A stretch of DNA of 64,000 bases from positions 62,001 through 126,000 of the forward strand of contig NZ_JAMBPR010000020.1 of the NCBI RefSeq assembly GCF_024206475.1, given 5' to 3'. Shown here in pieces: positions 17,250 to 27,948 of the stretch. Position 1 is the stretch's first letter. Every line of letters begins with the position of its first letter. The translations under genes and the position numbers were made by a program. The notes under the pieces are model-generated. The model was not told the origin of the DNA. It searched no databases and was given only the letters and a program-made list of their open reading frames with translations. Source of the DNA: Paraburkholderia sp. CNPSo 3274 (GTDB taxonomy: Bacteria; Pseudomonadota; Gammaproteobacteria; Burkholderiales; Burkholderiaceae).

Positions 17250-19277
17250 CTACGCGCGTGACTCGCGCACCTTGAACACGGAAACGAGTTCGGCGAGCGC
17301 AGCCGCATGATCGTTGAGCGCGGCGGCGGCACGCTCGGCGTCGCCTACGAGCGCGGCGTTCTGCTGCGTCGCCGCGCCGATCTGCGAAACCGCGATATTT
17401 ACTTGCTCGATGCCGCCCGACTGTTCGCGCGAGGCTATGCTGATCTCGCCGATGATCGAGCGCACTTCATCCACGCGCGCGACGATGCCGCGCATGGTCG
17501 TGCTCGCTTCGCCGGCGATACGGTAGCCCGTCTCGACCGTCGACGACGATTCGGTGATCAGCGCCGAGATTTCCTTCGCGGCCGCCGCGCTGCGCTGCGC
17601 GAGCGCGCGCACTTCGCTCGCAACTACCGCGAAGCCCTTGCCGTGCTCGCCCGCACGCGCTGCTTCCACGGCCGCGTTGAGCGCGAGGATGTTGGTCTGG
17701 AACGCGATGCCGTCGATCACGCCCGTAATCTCGGCGATCTTCTGCGACGCGCGGCTGATGTCGTTCATCGTTTCCACGACGCGGCTCACGGCGCGGCCGC
17801 CGTCGAGCGCGGCTTCGGCTGCGCTGGTCACGACGGTGTTGGCGCGCGTCGCGTGGTCGGCGTTCTGCTGCACGGTGGAGGTGAGCTCTTCCATGCTCGC
17901 CGCCGTCTCCTCCAGGCTGCTCGCCTGGCTCGCGATACGCGAAGCGATCTCGCCGCTGCCTTGCGCGATGCGCGAGGTGTCCTCGCTCATCTGCGCCGTG
18001 GCGCTGCGCACCTGCGCGACGATCTGCGCGAGGCCCACGCCGATGCCGTCGATGGCGCGCGTGAGGCGGCCGATCTCGTCGGCGCCCGCCGTGCCCTGCG
18101 CGTCCGCTGCGTGGCCATTTCCGATGTTGCTGCGGCTGCTGTTGCCGCTGCTGTTACCGATGCGCACCGTGAGGTCGCCCGCGGCGAGCTGGCCGGCGGC
18201 TCGCGCGGCGGCGTCGAGCGGCTGGCTCACGAGGCGGCGCGCCGCGTAGATCGACAGCGCCGCGAAGAGCGCGACCAGCACGAGGCCGATGGCCGCAAAG
18301 CGGTCGCGCGTGGCGTTCACTTCCGTCATGATCTCGTCGCGCACGGCGACGCCGCCCACGAGCCATTGCCACTGCGGCACGCTCACGAACGAGACGAACT
18401 TCGCGCGCGCGTCGCGCTCGTCGCGCGTCGAGTCGGCGGATGTGTAGTCGAGCGTGCCTTCGCGCGCTTCGAGCATGCGCGACCAGGGCGCGTCAGCGTC
18501 GTCGTAGTGTTTGCCGACGGCGCCCGGATGAACGAGGAAGGTGCCACGCGTCGGGCCGTTCGAAGCGTCCATCACGAAGTAATAGCCGCTCTCGCCGATC
18601 TTGAGCTTGGCGATCTCGCTCTTGAGCGCGTCGATCTGCGCGCCCACGTCGACGCCGACGAAGAGCGCGCCGATCACGTGGCCGCTCGCGTCGAGAATCG
18701 GCTTGTACTGCGTGATGTACTGCTTGCCGAACAATTGGGCGAGGCCGGTATAGGTGCGATTGGCCACAACCGGGCCATACGCGGGGCCGTTGCGGTCGAG
18801 CAGCGTGCCGATCGCGCGCGAGCCGTCCTGCTTCTTGAGCGACGTGGTCACGCGCACGAAGTCGTCGCCGCTGCGCGCGAAAACGGTCGCGATTTCGCCG
18901 CTGCGCGCGAGAAACTGGTCGGGGATCGTGAAGTCCAGGTTCAGCACGTGATCGCCGGACTTGAAGACCGGCGTGGCCTTGCCGCCAATGTCGACCGTTT
19001 GCGTGGGGTCGAGCGTGAAGGCGCCGGGCAGGAAGCTCTCGAAGAGCTGCATGGCGCGGTCGACTTCGGCTGCGAGCGCGCCGTCGATGAGCGAGATCGA
19101 CGAGGCGACCGACTGGTCCTTTTCGGCAATGCGCGTGCGCACCTGGTCGCCGACCTGCGTCGCCGCCGAATGCGTGATCGCCCACGTGAAGGCTGCAAAT
19201 ATGGCTGCGACGAGCACGCACGATAGCAAGGCGAGGCGCACGCCGACGCTCGCGCGGCTTGATAAGCGTGAAAGCAT
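17250..19277 (-). CDS. Methyl-accepting chemotaxis protein with Cache sensor
   Basis: A 675-aa chemoreceptor with a large periplasmic Cache_3-Cache_2-type sensor. TM1 is at about residues 12-34. The sensor spans about 35-310 and includes the family-like [29 protein letters not shown] region. TM2 is at about 320-340, followed by HAMP and the signalling domain with [21 protein letters not shown] Ser/Asn/Gly repeat ([10 protein letters not shown]) interrupts the HAMP region. The start at 19277 places a short basic N terminus before TM1. The upstream codon at 19337 adds 20 residues that look non-coding. Confidence 0.92.
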   Translation of the reverse strand: MLSRLSSRASVGVRLALLSCVLVAAIFAAFTWAITHSAATQVGDQVRTRIAEKDQSVASSISLIDGALAAEVDRAMQLFESFLPGAFTLDPTQTVDIGGKATPVFKSGDHVLNLDFTIPDQFLARSGEIATVFARSGDDFVRVTTSLKKQDGSRAIGTLLDRNGPAYGPVVANRTYTGLAQLFGKQYITQYKPILDASGHVIGALFVGVDVGAQIDALKSEIAKLKIGESGYYFVMDASNGPTRGTFLVHPGAVGKHYDDADAPWSRMLEAREGTLDYTSADSTRDERDARAKFVSFVSVPQWQWLVGGVAVRDEIMTEVNATRDRFAAIGLVLVALFAALSIYAARRLVSQPLDAAARAAGQLAAGDLTVRIGNSSGNSSRSNIGNGHAADAQGTAGADEIGRLTRAIDGIGVGLAQIVAQVRSATAQMSEDTSRIAQGSGEIASRIASQASSLEETAASMEELTSTVQQNADHATRANTVVTSAAEAALDGGRAVSRVVETMNDISRASQKIAEITGVIDGIAFQTNILALNAAVEAARAGEHGKGFAVVASEVRALAQRSAAAAKEISALITESSSTVETGYRIAGEASTTMRGIVARVDEVRSIIGEISIASREQSGGIEQVNIAVSQIGAATQQNAALVGDAERAAAALNDHAAALAELVSVFKVRESRA

Positions 19278-19480
19278 GTATTCGGTTCCGGAATAGAGCT
19301 TGTAAGGAAGGAACCTGCGCCTTCGAGGCGCTGGCATGACGCATTACGGCGCGCGCGAGCGATCCTTTAGGGGGTGGCGTGAAAAACCTTACAGCCACGT
19401 AAAGATTACCGATCAGTCATGCCATTTCGGTATGCAGATTGTGGGATATTTCGGAATCCAAAAATAACGCCGACACAAGG

Positions 19481-19505
19481 GAAAGGGCGCATGAAGCGCC
19501 CTTTC
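19481..19505 (-). terminator. Probable copA terminator
   Basis: A 10-bp perfect stem, GAAAGGGCGC (19481-19490) with GCGCCCTTTC (19496-19505), lies 40 bp beyond the copA stop. The trailing U-tract on the minus strand is weak (CCTTGTG). Confidence 0.55.
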
Positions 19506-19545
19506 GTTATGTTTCACGCGATACGTCGCGCTGTAAACTTCTGCG

Positions 19546-22029
19546 TTAGCGGCGGCCCCGCCACGTTCTGAGCAGCAGCGCGTTGGTCACGACGCTCACG
19601 CTGGAAAACGCCATTGCCGCGCCCGCGAGCATGGGGTTGAGCAGACCAAAGGCGGCGAGCGGAATCCCGATCAGGTTGTAGACGAACGCCCAGAACAGGT
19701 TCTGCTGGATCTTGCGCCACGTGCGCCGCGAAATATCGATTGCGGCGGCAACGAGCGCCGGGTCGCCGCGCATGAGCGTGATGCCTGCCGCGTGCATGGC
19801 GACGTCGGTGCCCGTGGCCATCGCGATGCCGATGTCGGCGGCGGCGAGCGCCGGAGCGTCGTTGATGCCGTCGCCGGCCATCGCGACGATGCCGCCGCTT
19901 TGGATCTTGAGGTCGCGGATCGTGCGCGCCTTGTCGTCGGGCAGTACCTGCGCGTGGACTTCGCCGATGCCGAGCTGCGCGGCCACGGCCGCCGCGCTGC
20001 CCGCGTTGTCGCCGGTCACGAGCACGCTGCGGATGCCCATCGCCTTGAGGCTCGCAATGGCTTCGCGCGCCGTGGGCTTCACGGTGTCGCCGAAAGCGAG
20101 CAGGGCGAGGACGCCGCCGTGCGGCTCGAATAGCCACGACACCGTATTGCCCGCCTCTTCGAGCGAACGCGCGCGGGCCGCGAGCATGGGCGGCGCGGCA
20201 AGCGCCAATTCGTCGAGCCAGCGGCCGCTGCCGATCGCGAGGCGCCGGCCGTTCACTTCGGCCTCCACGCCGCGCCCGGGCACCGCGCGCGCATGGGTGG
20301 CGACGGCCAAAGCGGCCGCGCCTGGCGTCAGGGCTTGTGCCTGTGCTTCATACGCCTGCACCACGGCCTTCGCGAGCGGGTGATCGCTTTGCCGCTGCAC
20401 GGCGGCGGCGAGCGCGAGCGCCTCGCCGCGCTCGAGCCCCCCGGCCGCTTCGAACGCGGTGAGCGAGGGCTGGCCGAGCGTGAGCGTGCCGGTCTTGTCG
20501 AAGGCGACCACGCTCACGTTGTGGGCGGTCTCCAATGCTTCGGCGTCCTTGATGAGCACGCCGTGGCGCGCGGCCACGCCGGTCCCGGCCATGATCGCGG
20601 CAGGCGTAGCGAGGCCGAGCGCGCACGGGCAGGCGATCACGAGCACGGCCACGGCGTTGAGGATCGCCGTTTCAGCGCTCGCGCCCGCGAACAGCCAACC
20701 GCCCAGCGTAATGGCCGCGATCACGAGAATCGCGGGGACGAACACGGCGCTCACGCGGTCGACGAGACGCTGGATCGGCGCCTTTTCGGCCTGCGCGCTT
20801 TCCACGAGGCGAATGATGCGCGCAAGCGTGGTTTCCGCGCCGATGGCCGTGGTGCGCACGGCGATCGCGCCTTCGCCGTTGATCGAGCCGGCCGTGACGG
20901 GATCGTCGGGCGCTTTCGGCACCGGCAGGCTTTCGCCCGTGATGAGCGATTCGTCGATGTGGCTGCGGCCTTCGAGCACGACGCCGTCCACGGGCAGGCG
21001 CTCGCCGGGGCGCACCACCACCACGGTGCCCACGCGAACCTGGGCGAGCGGGACTTCGCGCTCCTCTGCGTTGGCGCCGCTTGCGCCATCGATGCGGATG
21101 CGCGCGCGATCGGGCCGCAGCGCGTTGAGGGCGCGGATCGCGTCGGTGGTCTGGCGCTTCGCGCGTGCTTCGAGCCACTTGCCGAAGCGCACGAGCGTGA
21201 TGACCACTGCCGAAGCCTCGAAATACAGATGTGCCATGTCGCCGGGGTGCGCGAGCATCGCATAGACGCTCACGCCATACGCGGCCGAGGTGCCGAGCGC
21301 GACCAGCAGATCCATGTTGCCCGCGCCGGCGCGCATGGCCTTCCACGCGGCGCGGTAGAAGCGCGCGCCGAACACGAACTGCACGATGCTCGCAAGCGCG
21401 AGCTGTGCCGAGGCGGGCAGCATCCAGTCGAGGCCCAGCCAGTGGCCGAACATCGGCAGCACGAGCGGGGCCGTGAGCACGGCCGAAATCAGCACGGCGC
21501 GCCATTCGCGGCGCGCCTCGTCGCTGGCGGCGGCGCTTTTCGCCGGGGTGGCGGTGTCTTCGTCGGCGGCGAGCGGCGTGGCTTCATAGCCGGCCTTCTT
21601 GACGGCCGCGACGAGCAGGTCCTGCAATTCGCCCGTGAGCGGCGAGCGCGTGTTGACAGTGGCCTGCTCGGTGGCGAGGTTCACGCTCACGCCGGCCACG
21701 CCGGGCACGCGCGCGAGTGCCTTCTCGACCCGGTTCGCGCACGAAGCGCAAGTCATCCCGCCGATGGCGAACGTGGCGGCTTCCGTGGCGACGGGCACGG
21801 CTTCATAGCCGGCCTTTTCGATGGCGGCGACGAGCGCGGCGGACGCGAGGTCGCCGCTGGCCTCGACGGTGGCCTTTTCCGTGGCGAGATTGACCGAGGC
21901 GCGCGTGACGCCCGGCACCTTGGCGAGCGCTTTCTCGACGCGCATGGCGCACGAGGCGCATGTCATGCCGTGGACCTCGAGTTCGGCCACGGTGGTATCG
22001 GTGCGCTCTGCAACGAGGGGTTCATTCAT
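19546..22029 (-). CDS. copA: Copper-exporting P1B-type ATPase
   Basis: An 827-aa inner-membrane Cu(I) efflux ATPase. It has two N-terminal HMA domains with GMTCASC (Cys24/27 and Cys94/97), the TGES actuator loop, the membrane CPC motif (467-469, ACPCALG) and the phosphorylated Asp511 in DKTGTLT. The C-terminal hinge is [16 protein letters not shown]. Membrane residues Asn-x-Met-Asp (about 238) are also visible. It pumps Cu(I) from cytosol to periplasm. The promoter just upstream has the CueR-type 19-bp spacer and dyad, so copper induction is expected. No cueR or copper chaperone gene is within the window. Confidence 0.95.
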   Translation of the reverse strand: MNEPLVAERTDTTVAELEVHGMTCASCAMRVEKALAKVPGVTRASVNLATEKATVEASGDLASAALVAAIEKAGYEAVPVATEAATFAIGGMTCASCANRVEKALARVPGVAGVSVNLATEQATVNTRSPLTGELQDLLVAAVKKAGYEATPLAADEDTATPAKSAAASDEARREWRAVLISAVLTAPLVLPMFGHWLGLDWMLPASAQLALASIVQFVFGARFYRAAWKAMRAGAGNMDLLVALGTSAAYGVSVYAMLAHPGDMAHLYFEASAVVITLVRFGKWLEARAKRQTTDAIRALNALRPDRARIRIDGASGANAEEREVPLAQVRVGTVVVVRPGERLPVDGVVLEGRSHIDESLITGESLPVPKAPDDPVTAGSINGEGAIAVRTTAIGAETTLARIIRLVESAQAEKAPIQRLVDRVSAVFVPAILVIAAITLGGWLFAGASAETAILNAVAVLVIACPCALGLATPAAIMAGTGVAARHGVLIKDAEALETAHNVSVVAFDKTGTLTLGQPSLTAFEAAGGLERGEALALAAAVQRQSDHPLAKAVVQAYEAQAQALTPGAAALAVATHARAVPGRGVEAEVNGRRLAIGSGRWLDELALAAPPMLAARARSLEEAGNTVSWLFEPHGGVLALLAFGDTVKPTAREAIASLKAMGIRSVLVTGDNAGSAAAVAAQLGIGEVHAQVLPDDKARTIRDLKIQSGGIVAMAGDGINDAPALAAADIGIAMATGTDVAMHAAGITLMRGDPALVAAAIDISRRTWRKIQQNLFWAFVYNLIGIPLAAFGLLNPMLAGAAMAFSSVSVVTNALLLRTWRGRR

Positions 22030-22337
22030 GATGGGGTACGAGCACTGGCTGTCATCGATATTAGGCAGTATCTACGTTCCCATCATGGGAAGGTCAAGGG
22101 GCGCGGCACTACGCCCCTTTCATTTCGGAGGGAAGTCTTGAGAGCAAGCCGCCCGGCTGTAAGGCAATATTCCACGCTGTAGTCTTTTCAGGCCCATGCG
22201 CGAGCGATACGATACCAACCGGCGGCATTGGCGCCTTGCCGCGCGCATTTGACCACGGCCCTGGGGGGGCCCGCGCGCGGAGTGGCTAGCCGGTCGACGT
22301 CACTTCATGGACCGCCCGCACCGAATACAACCAACAA
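22030..22337. other. Divergent region between copA and the DUF1254 gene
   Basis: This 308-bp gap holds the CueR-type copA promoter at its left end. The right half is GC-rich, with a run of seven G residues at about 22264. No clear promoter for the DUF1254 gene could be identified. Confidence 0.5.
22067..22097 (-). promoter_or_regulatory. CueR/MerR-type copper promoter of copA
   Basis: On the minus strand a -35 TTGACC (22092-22097) and a -10 GATACT (22067-22072) are separated by exactly 19 bp. The spacer carries the dyad ACCTTCCCAT-G-ATGGGAACGT (22074-22094), whose inner TTCCCAT/ATGGGAA arms are perfect. An overlong spacer with a centred dyad is the hallmark of MerR-family promoters, and the ACCTTCC core matches known CueR boxes. 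The start codon lies about 40 nt downstream of the -10 box. Confidence 0.85.
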
Positions 22338-23792
22338 ATGACAACAATACATCGAGCATTCTCCTCGTACCGTAGCTGCTCCGCGCTTGCCTGCCTCGCC
22401 CTGATCGCCGGATGCGCCTCGGCGCCGGGCGACGTTGCGCCGAAGAGCAACGGCTGGATGAAGGACGAAGTCTCCGATTCCTATGTGTTTGGCTATCCGC
22501 TCGTGCTGATGGACGTGGCGCGCGAAGCCGCCACCGGCAGCGGGCCCGGCCAGGCCGCGCCGAACACACTGCGCCACGCGCAGTCGCTGCCGCCCGTCGG
22601 GGCCTCGAGCCCGCCCGAACCCAACCTCGACACGCTGGCTTCCAGCGGCTGGCTCGACGTTTCGAGCGAGCCGGTGCTCGTCACGCTGCCCGACACGCAC
22701 GGCCGCTACATGGACGCGCGCGCGCTCGACATGTGGACGAACGTCGTCTGGTCGACGGGCGCCGCGCAAACCGGCGAGCGTGTCAGCGGTCTGAAAGCGC
22801 AAACGATTGCATTCGTGCCGGCCGGATGGAAGGGCACGCTGCCCGCGCGCGCGAAGCGCGTAGATGTGTCGACGCGCTATGTGTGGTTCCTCGCGCGCAT
22901 CCAGACGCGCGGCGGCGGCGATCTCGCGGCTGTGCGGCGGCTGCAGCACGGCCTGCAGGTCACGGCGCTTTCCGGGTGGGACGATCACGCCGCGCGCGGC
23001 AAAGCCGGCGCTCGCGGCGCACACGGCAGCGAGCAGACCGGCGCCACGCAGAGCGGCGATCCGGTCGCGCCTGGCACGCCGTCCGCCCAGGTCGCGGCGC
23101 TCGGCGCGAACGGTTTCTTCGACCGGCTCGCCCTGGCGCTGGAAGAGAACCCGCCTACGGCGGACGACGCCCATGCGCTCAAGATTCTCGGCGACATTGG
23201 CGTGCATCCCGGCGACCCGGCGCAGTTGCCCTCGGGCGCGAAGGACGCCGCGGTCGTAAAGGCGGGTCTCGCCGATGGCCGCACGCGCACCGCGACACCG
23301 CCGACCAACCTGCTGGCGGGCAACGGCTGGCTCTGGGTGGGCGACGACGCGGGCAACTACGGCCCCGACTACGCGCTGCGCGCTTACGCGGCGTACACGT
23401 CGCCGGGTCTGCCGACTACCCGCGACGAAGTGCGCGCCCGCGTGAGCCAGGACAGCGACGGTCATGCGCTCAACGGCGCGAACCGCTACACAATCCATTT
23501 CACGGCGAAGCAGTTGCCGCCGGTGCGCGGCTTCTGGTCGATCACGGCCTATACGACCGACGGCGCACTCGGCGCAGACGCGCCCGTGCGCGTGGCGTTC
23601 GGCGACCGCAGCGGGGCGCGGCGCAACCGCGACGGCTCGCTCGACGTGCACGTGAGCGCGGAGCGGCCGCGCGGCGGCGCGAACTGGGTGCCGGCGCCGC
23701 ATGGCGACTTCCGCCTCGTGATGCGCCTCTATGCCGCGAAGCCGCAGGCGACCGATGGCAGTTGGCAGCCGCCCGCCGTCGAGCGGCAGTAG
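22338..23792 (+). CDS. DUF1254/DUF1214 lipoprotein
   Basis: A 484-aa exported protein. The N terminus is a lipoprotein signal with lipobox LIAGC (Cys about 28). A DUF1254 domain (FGYPLVLMD..., ALDMWTNVV) is followed by a C-terminal DUF1214 domain (RGFWSITAYTTDGAL..., NWVPAPHGDFRLVMRLY). This two-domain architecture is widespread and of unknown biochemical role. It has its own strong terminator and is transcribed divergently from copA. A copper link is possible only by position and is not supported by any metal motif I can see. Confidence 0.85.
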   Translation: MTTIHRAFSSYRSCSALACLALIAGCASAPGDVAPKSNGWMKDEVSDSYVFGYPLVLMDVAREAATGSGPGQAAPNTLRHAQSLPPVGASSPPEPNLDTLASSGWLDVSSEPVLVTLPDTHGRYMDARALDMWTNVVWSTGAAQTGERVSGLKAQTIAFVPAGWKGTLPARAKRVDVSTRYVWFLARIQTRGGGDLAAVRRLQHGLQVTALSGWDDHAARGKAGARGAHGSEQTGATQSGDPVAPGTPSAQVAALGANGFFDRLALALEENPPTADDAHALKILGDIGVHPGDPAQLPSGAKDAAVVKAGLADGRTRTATPPTNLLAGNGWLWVGDDAGNYGPDYALRAYAAYTSPGLPTTRDEVRARVSQDSDGHALNGANRYTIHFTAKQLPPVRGFWSITAYTTDGALGADAPVRVAFGDRSGARRNRDGSLDVHVSAERPRGGANWVPAPHGDFRLVMRLYAAKPQATDGSWQPPAVERQ

Positions 23793-23814
23793 CCGCTGAA
23801 CCGGGCTGAACCAG

Positions 23815-23850
23815 GCGTTGGCGGCACGCTGTCCCGCCAACGCTTTTTTT
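23815..23850 (+). terminator. Terminator after the DUF1254 gene
   Basis: GCGTTGGCGG (23815-23824) pairs perfectly with CCGCCAACGC (23834-23843) and is followed by seven T residues. Confidence 0.9.
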
Positions 23851-24120
23851 GCGCCGCATAAGCCCGCTCAAGCGCAACGCCCGGCTTCTCCGCCCGCATT
23901 TTCATGCATCGCGCAACACGCGCGACGGACACCACGCACTCGCCGGGCAATCGCTGTCCCGCTGTTACTTCTTGTTGCGCAATACCTGCGCCGCCTGCGG
24001 CGTTTTCCCGTCGTCCGATCTTCTATCGGACCTATACTTCCGGCTGTCGGCATCCCCGGATTTCCGACATCAGACCCACATCCCGCGGCGGGCCTGTTGC
24101 CGCCTCATCCGCAAGCAAGC
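23851..24120 (+). other. Leader region of the DUF748 gene
   Basis: This 270-bp stretch follows the terminator and precedes the DUF748 start. It stays open in the DUF748 frame but has no membrane or domain signal, so it is treated as untranslated. No promoter could be fixed with confidence. Confidence 0.4.
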
Positions 24121-27100
24121 ATGGCAAGCCTCAACAAAGCGTCGCTCAACTCTTCCTTGCAATCGGTGCGCGCGGTTGCGCGTGCGCCCCGCACCCGGCG
24201 CATCCTCACGGGCGTCGTCATCTTTCTCATTGTGTTCGGTCTGGTCGGCTTCTTCGCCGCACCGCCGATCATTCGCCATGTTGCCGAGCAGCAGTTGAGC
24301 AAGCAGCTCGACCGGCCCGTCACGATCGGCCGCATCGCACTCAATCCGTACACGCTGCGTCTCGAAGCGGACCGCGTGCATATCGGCGAGCGCGGTGGCA
24401 ATGGCGACTTCATCGATGTCTCGCGCGCCGTCGTGCAGGCATCGTGGTCGTCGATCTTTCGGGCGGCGCCCATTGTGGACGAACTGCGGCTCGACTCGCC
24501 GCGCGCCACGATCGTGCGGCTCGACGCGCAGCATTTCAACTTCTCGGACCTCATCGAGAAGTTCTCGACGCCCTCGAAACCCAACAGCAAGCCCACGCAA
24601 TTCTCGGTTTCAAACATCCGCATCGAAAACGGCCAGATCACTTTCGACGATCGCCTGCTCAACGAAAAGCACGTGATCGACCGCTGGTCGCTCGGCATTC
24701 CGTTCATCGCCACGCTGCCTTCCAAGACCGATATCTTCGTTCAGCCGATGCTGCGTGCGCGCATCGACGGGGCGAGCACGCTCGCCATCGACGGCAGGAC
24801 CAAGCCCTTTTCCGCGACGCGCGAATCGGAAGTCGAACTGCGCCTGACCGACCTCGACGTGCCGAAGCTCCTCACCTACGCGCCCACGAAGCTGCCCGTC
24901 ACGGTCAAGAGCGGCAAGCTCTCGACCAACCTCAAGCTCGATTTCGTGATGTCGGGCGAGAAGCCCACGCTGCGCGTGACGGGCACGACCGACCTGAACG
25001 ACTTCGACTCGACCGACAACGCCAACTCGCCGTTCTTCGGCGCGCGCAGTCTGCACGTGGCGGCGGCCTCGCTCGAACCGTTCAGCAACGTCTATCGCTT
25101 CGACGACATCCATCTCGACGCGCCCACCATGTGGGTCGCGCGCGACAAACAAGGCGTGCTGAGTGTCGAGAAGCTGATGGGCACGCCGGCCGCGAACGAG
25201 GCCGCGAGCAAGGCCGCAAGCGCTGCCCCGGCCTCGGGCGCATCGGGTGCCCAGAGCGCACAAGCGGCGCCCGAGGAAGCGAAGCCCGCGCCGCTCGACC
25301 TCTCGATCCGCCAGTTCGCACTCACGAACGGCACCGTGCACGTCGCTGACGATCTGCCCGCGCGGCCGGTGAATGTCGAACTCACGCAGCTTTCCACCAC
25401 ACTTACGAACTTCTCGACGACCGCCAAAGCGGGCGCGCCGTTCACGTTTGCGACGAACGCGAACGACGGCGGCACGATCAAGGCCTCGGGCACGGTGAGC
25501 CTCGCGGGCAAGAACGCCGAAGCCAACATCGCGCTCGAGCGCGTGAGTCTGCCGCAGGCGCAACCGTATATCGACAACCTGAGCAGCGCGCAGATTCTGG
25601 ACGGCAAGCTGCATCTCACGTCCACGCTCAAGGCCGACTGGGCGCAGCAGCCTGCTGTCGTGCAGGTCGGCCAGAGCACGCTCGGCCTCGAATCGCTCAA
25701 GCTCGCGGCGCGCGGCGCGAAGGAGCCTTCCATCGCGCTTGCCCAGGGCACGGTGCAGGTGAGCGGCATCGACCTCAACGCGCGCAAGGCGCAAATCGCT
25801 TCGGTGGACGTGACCGGCCTCGTGGTGAACGCCGAGCGCCAGAAGGACGGCAAGATCGACCTGGCGCAACTCGCCTCCACGCATCAGGCGGTGCCCGAGC
25901 GCACGGCGATTCACGCGGCCCAGAAGTCGGTGCAGGAAGGGCCGGCCTGGCGATACACGATCGACGCTTTCACGCTGAACAACGGCACGATTAACTTCAC
26001 GGACAGCTCGACGCCGCGCCCGGTGAAGCTCGCCATCACGCCGTTCGACGTGAAGATCCAGCAGATCAGCGACGACCTGAGGCACCCGCTGCCGATCGAC
26101 CTGAAGGCGACCGTCAACCGTAAGGGCACACTCGCGCTGAGCGGCAAGATCAACCCAACGCCGCTCACGGCGCAGTTGAAGATCGACGCGAACCGGCTCG
26201 ACGCCGCCGCGTTCGAGCCTTACTTCGGCAATCAGCTCAACGCGGTGATTGCGAGCGCGCTGCTCAACATGAGCGGACAGCTAACGGTTGCGCAGGGCAA
26301 GGCGCTCAAGGCGAACTATCGCGGCGACGCGGCGCTCGTGGACGTGCGCATGCTCGACAAGGCCACGTCCGGCCCGTTCGCGGGCTGGCGCTCGCTCGCG
26401 CTCACGAACCTGAAGGCGAACTACGACGACGCGCGCGGCACCGACGTGGACGCGAGCCGCGTGACCTTCGCCGGCTTCTATGGTCGCGTGCTGCTCGACG
26501 CGCAAGGCAAGCTCAATCTCAAGGACGTGGTCGCGCATCAAACCGGTGCGGCGCAGTCGCTCACGCAGGACACGAGCGGCAAGCCAGGCGCGCGCGAGCC
26601 GGTGCCGCTCACGCCGCAAGCGGCGAGCGCTCCCGTGCAGACGGCTTCCGCACCCGCGCCGGCTTCGGCGCCTGCCACGGTCGTGGCCGCGCAGGCGCCG
26701 AAGAACCCTGTGCGCCTGCATTTCGGCGAGCTCGTGCTGCAGGACGGCCGCGTGAACTACACCGACAACTTCATCAGGCCGAACTACACCGCCGATCTCG
26801 TGCAGATCCACGGCACGGTGGGCGCGTTTGGCACGGAGTCGACGACGCCCGCGCCCGTGGACGTTTCCGCGAAGCTCGCGGCGAACGGTCCGCTCTCGAT
26901 CAAGGGCACGGTGAACCCGCTCATCGAGAAGCCTTCGCTCGACCTCACGGCGAGCGCGCACGATATCGAACTCACGAACCTCACGCCGTATTCGGCGAAG
27001 TACGCGGGCTACCCGATCACGAAGGGCAAGCTCAACGTCGATCTGCATTACCAGCTTGCGAACGACCAGCTCACGGCGAACAACCATATCTTCATCGACC

Positions 27101-27897
27101 AGCTCACGTTCGGCGATCACATCGACAACGACACGGCCACCAAGCTGCCGGTGCGTCTCGCAATCTCGCTGCTCAAGAACCGCAAGGGTGAGATCGACGT
27201 GAACATTCCGGTGTCGGGCTCGCTCTCGAACCCCGAGTTCAGCCTGGGTGGCCTGATCTGGAAGGCAGTGCTCAACCTCATCGCGAAGGCGGTGACCGCG
27301 CCGTTCACGCTGCTCGCCAACGCATTCGGAGGCGGCGGCGAAGACCTTGGCTATGTCGAATTCGCGGCCGGCACTGCAAAGCTAACCGATGCCGACCAGA
27401 AGAAGCTCGACACGATCGTGAAGGCGCTCGACGACAAGCCTTCGATCAAGATCGATCTGATCGGCCGCGTCGATCCAGCCGTGGACACGCCCGCGCTGCG
27501 CGAGCAGTACGTGGATCGCCTCGTGCGGCTTCAGAAGGTAAAGGACACGGTGGGCAACGGCGAGAGCGTGGATACCGCGCAGGTCAAGGTGGACGACAAG
27601 GAGTACGAGAAGTACCTCACCAAGGTCTATAAAGATGCGGACTTCAAGAAGCCGCACAACATGATCGGCTTCACGAAGACGCTGCCAGTGGACGACATGA
27701 AACAGGCGGTAGCCGACCACGCACCCGTTGACGACGCCACCTTGCGCAACCTCGCGCAGCAGCGCGCGGAGGCGGTGCAGCAGTACCTCGAAGGCAAGGT
27801 CGATCCGAGCCGCGTGTTCATCGTGGCGCCGAAGCTGGACGCCAAGGGCATCGACGATAAGGGCGCGACGACGCGGGTGGATTTCGGGCTGAAATAA
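24121..27897 (+). CDS. DUF748 protein (AsmA-like envelope protein)
   Basis: A very large envelope protein of 1258 aa, anchored by one N-terminal membrane helix (about residues 29-47). Long beta-rich AsmA/DUF748 repeats follow, such as VTIGRIALNPYTLRLEADRV and later stretches of the type VRLHFGELVLQDGRVNYTDN. Two Ala/Pro-rich linkers lie near residues 355-390 and 820-860. The last 180 residues (VEFAAGTAKLTDADQKKLD...) resemble the OmpA-like fold commonly ending this family. AsmA-like proteins are thought to bridge the periplasm and move phospholipid; that role is by family analogy. ATG 24121 is preferred. The open frame upstream begins inside the preceding terminator. Confidence 0.88.
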   Translation: MASLNKASLNSSLQSVRAVARAPRTRRILTGVVIFLIVFGLVGFFAAPPIIRHVAEQQLSKQLDRPVTIGRIALNPYTLRLEADRVHIGERGGNGDFIDVSRAVVQASWSSIFRAAPIVDELRLDSPRATIVRLDAQHFNFSDLIEKFSTPSKPNSKPTQFSVSNIRIENGQITFDDRLLNEKHVIDRWSLGIPFIATLPSKTDIFVQPMLRARIDGASTLAIDGRTKPFSATRESEVELRLTDLDVPKLLTYAPTKLPVTVKSGKLSTNLKLDFVMSGEKPTLRVTGTTDLNDFDSTDNANSPFFGARSLHVAAASLEPFSNVYRFDDIHLDAPTMWVARDKQGVLSVEKLMGTPAANEAASKAASAAPASGASGAQSAQAAPEEAKPAPLDLSIRQFALTNGTVHVADDLPARPVNVELTQLSTTLTNFSTTAKAGAPFTFATNANDGGTIKASGTVSLAGKNAEANIALERVSLPQAQPYIDNLSSAQILDGKLHLTSTLKADWAQQPAVVQVGQSTLGLESLKLAARGAKEPSIALAQGTVQVSGIDLNARKAQIASVDVTGLVVNAERQKDGKIDLAQLASTHQAVPERTAIHAAQKSVQEGPAWRYTIDAFTLNNGTINFTDSSTPRPVKLAITPFDVKIQQISDDLRHPLPIDLKATVNRKGTLALSGKINPTPLTAQLKIDANRLDAAAFEPYFGNQLNAVIASALLNMSGQLTVAQGKALKANYRGDAALVDVRMLDKATSGPFAGWRSLALTNLKANYDDARGTDVDASRVTFAGFYGRVLLDAQGKLNLKDVVAHQTGAAQSLTQDTSGKPGAREPVPLTPQAASAPVQTASAPAPASAPATVVAAQAPKNPVRLHFGELVLQDGRVNYTDNFIRPNYTADLVQIHGTVGAFGTESTTPAPVDVSAKLAANGPLSIKGTVNPLIEKPSLDLTASAHDIELTNLTPYSAKYAGYPITKGKLNVDLHYQLANDQLTANNHIFIDQLTFGDHIDNDTATKLPVRLAISLLKNRKGEIDVNIPVSGSLSNPEFSLGGLIWKAVLNLIAKAVTAPFTLLANAFGGGGEDLGYVEFAAGTAKLTDADQKKLDTIVKALDDKPSIKIDLIGRVDPAVDTPALREQYVDRLVRLQKVKDTVGNGESVDTAQVKVDDKEYEKYLTKVYKDADFKKPHNMIGFTKTLPVDDMKQAVADHAPVDDATLRNLAQQRAEAVQQYLEGKVDPSRVFIVAPKLDAKGIDDKGATTRVDFGLK

Positions 27898-27948
27898 GCG
27901 GCGCGCTTCTACGCAAAGGCGCGATTCAACGCAGCGGCGCGCTTCCGT

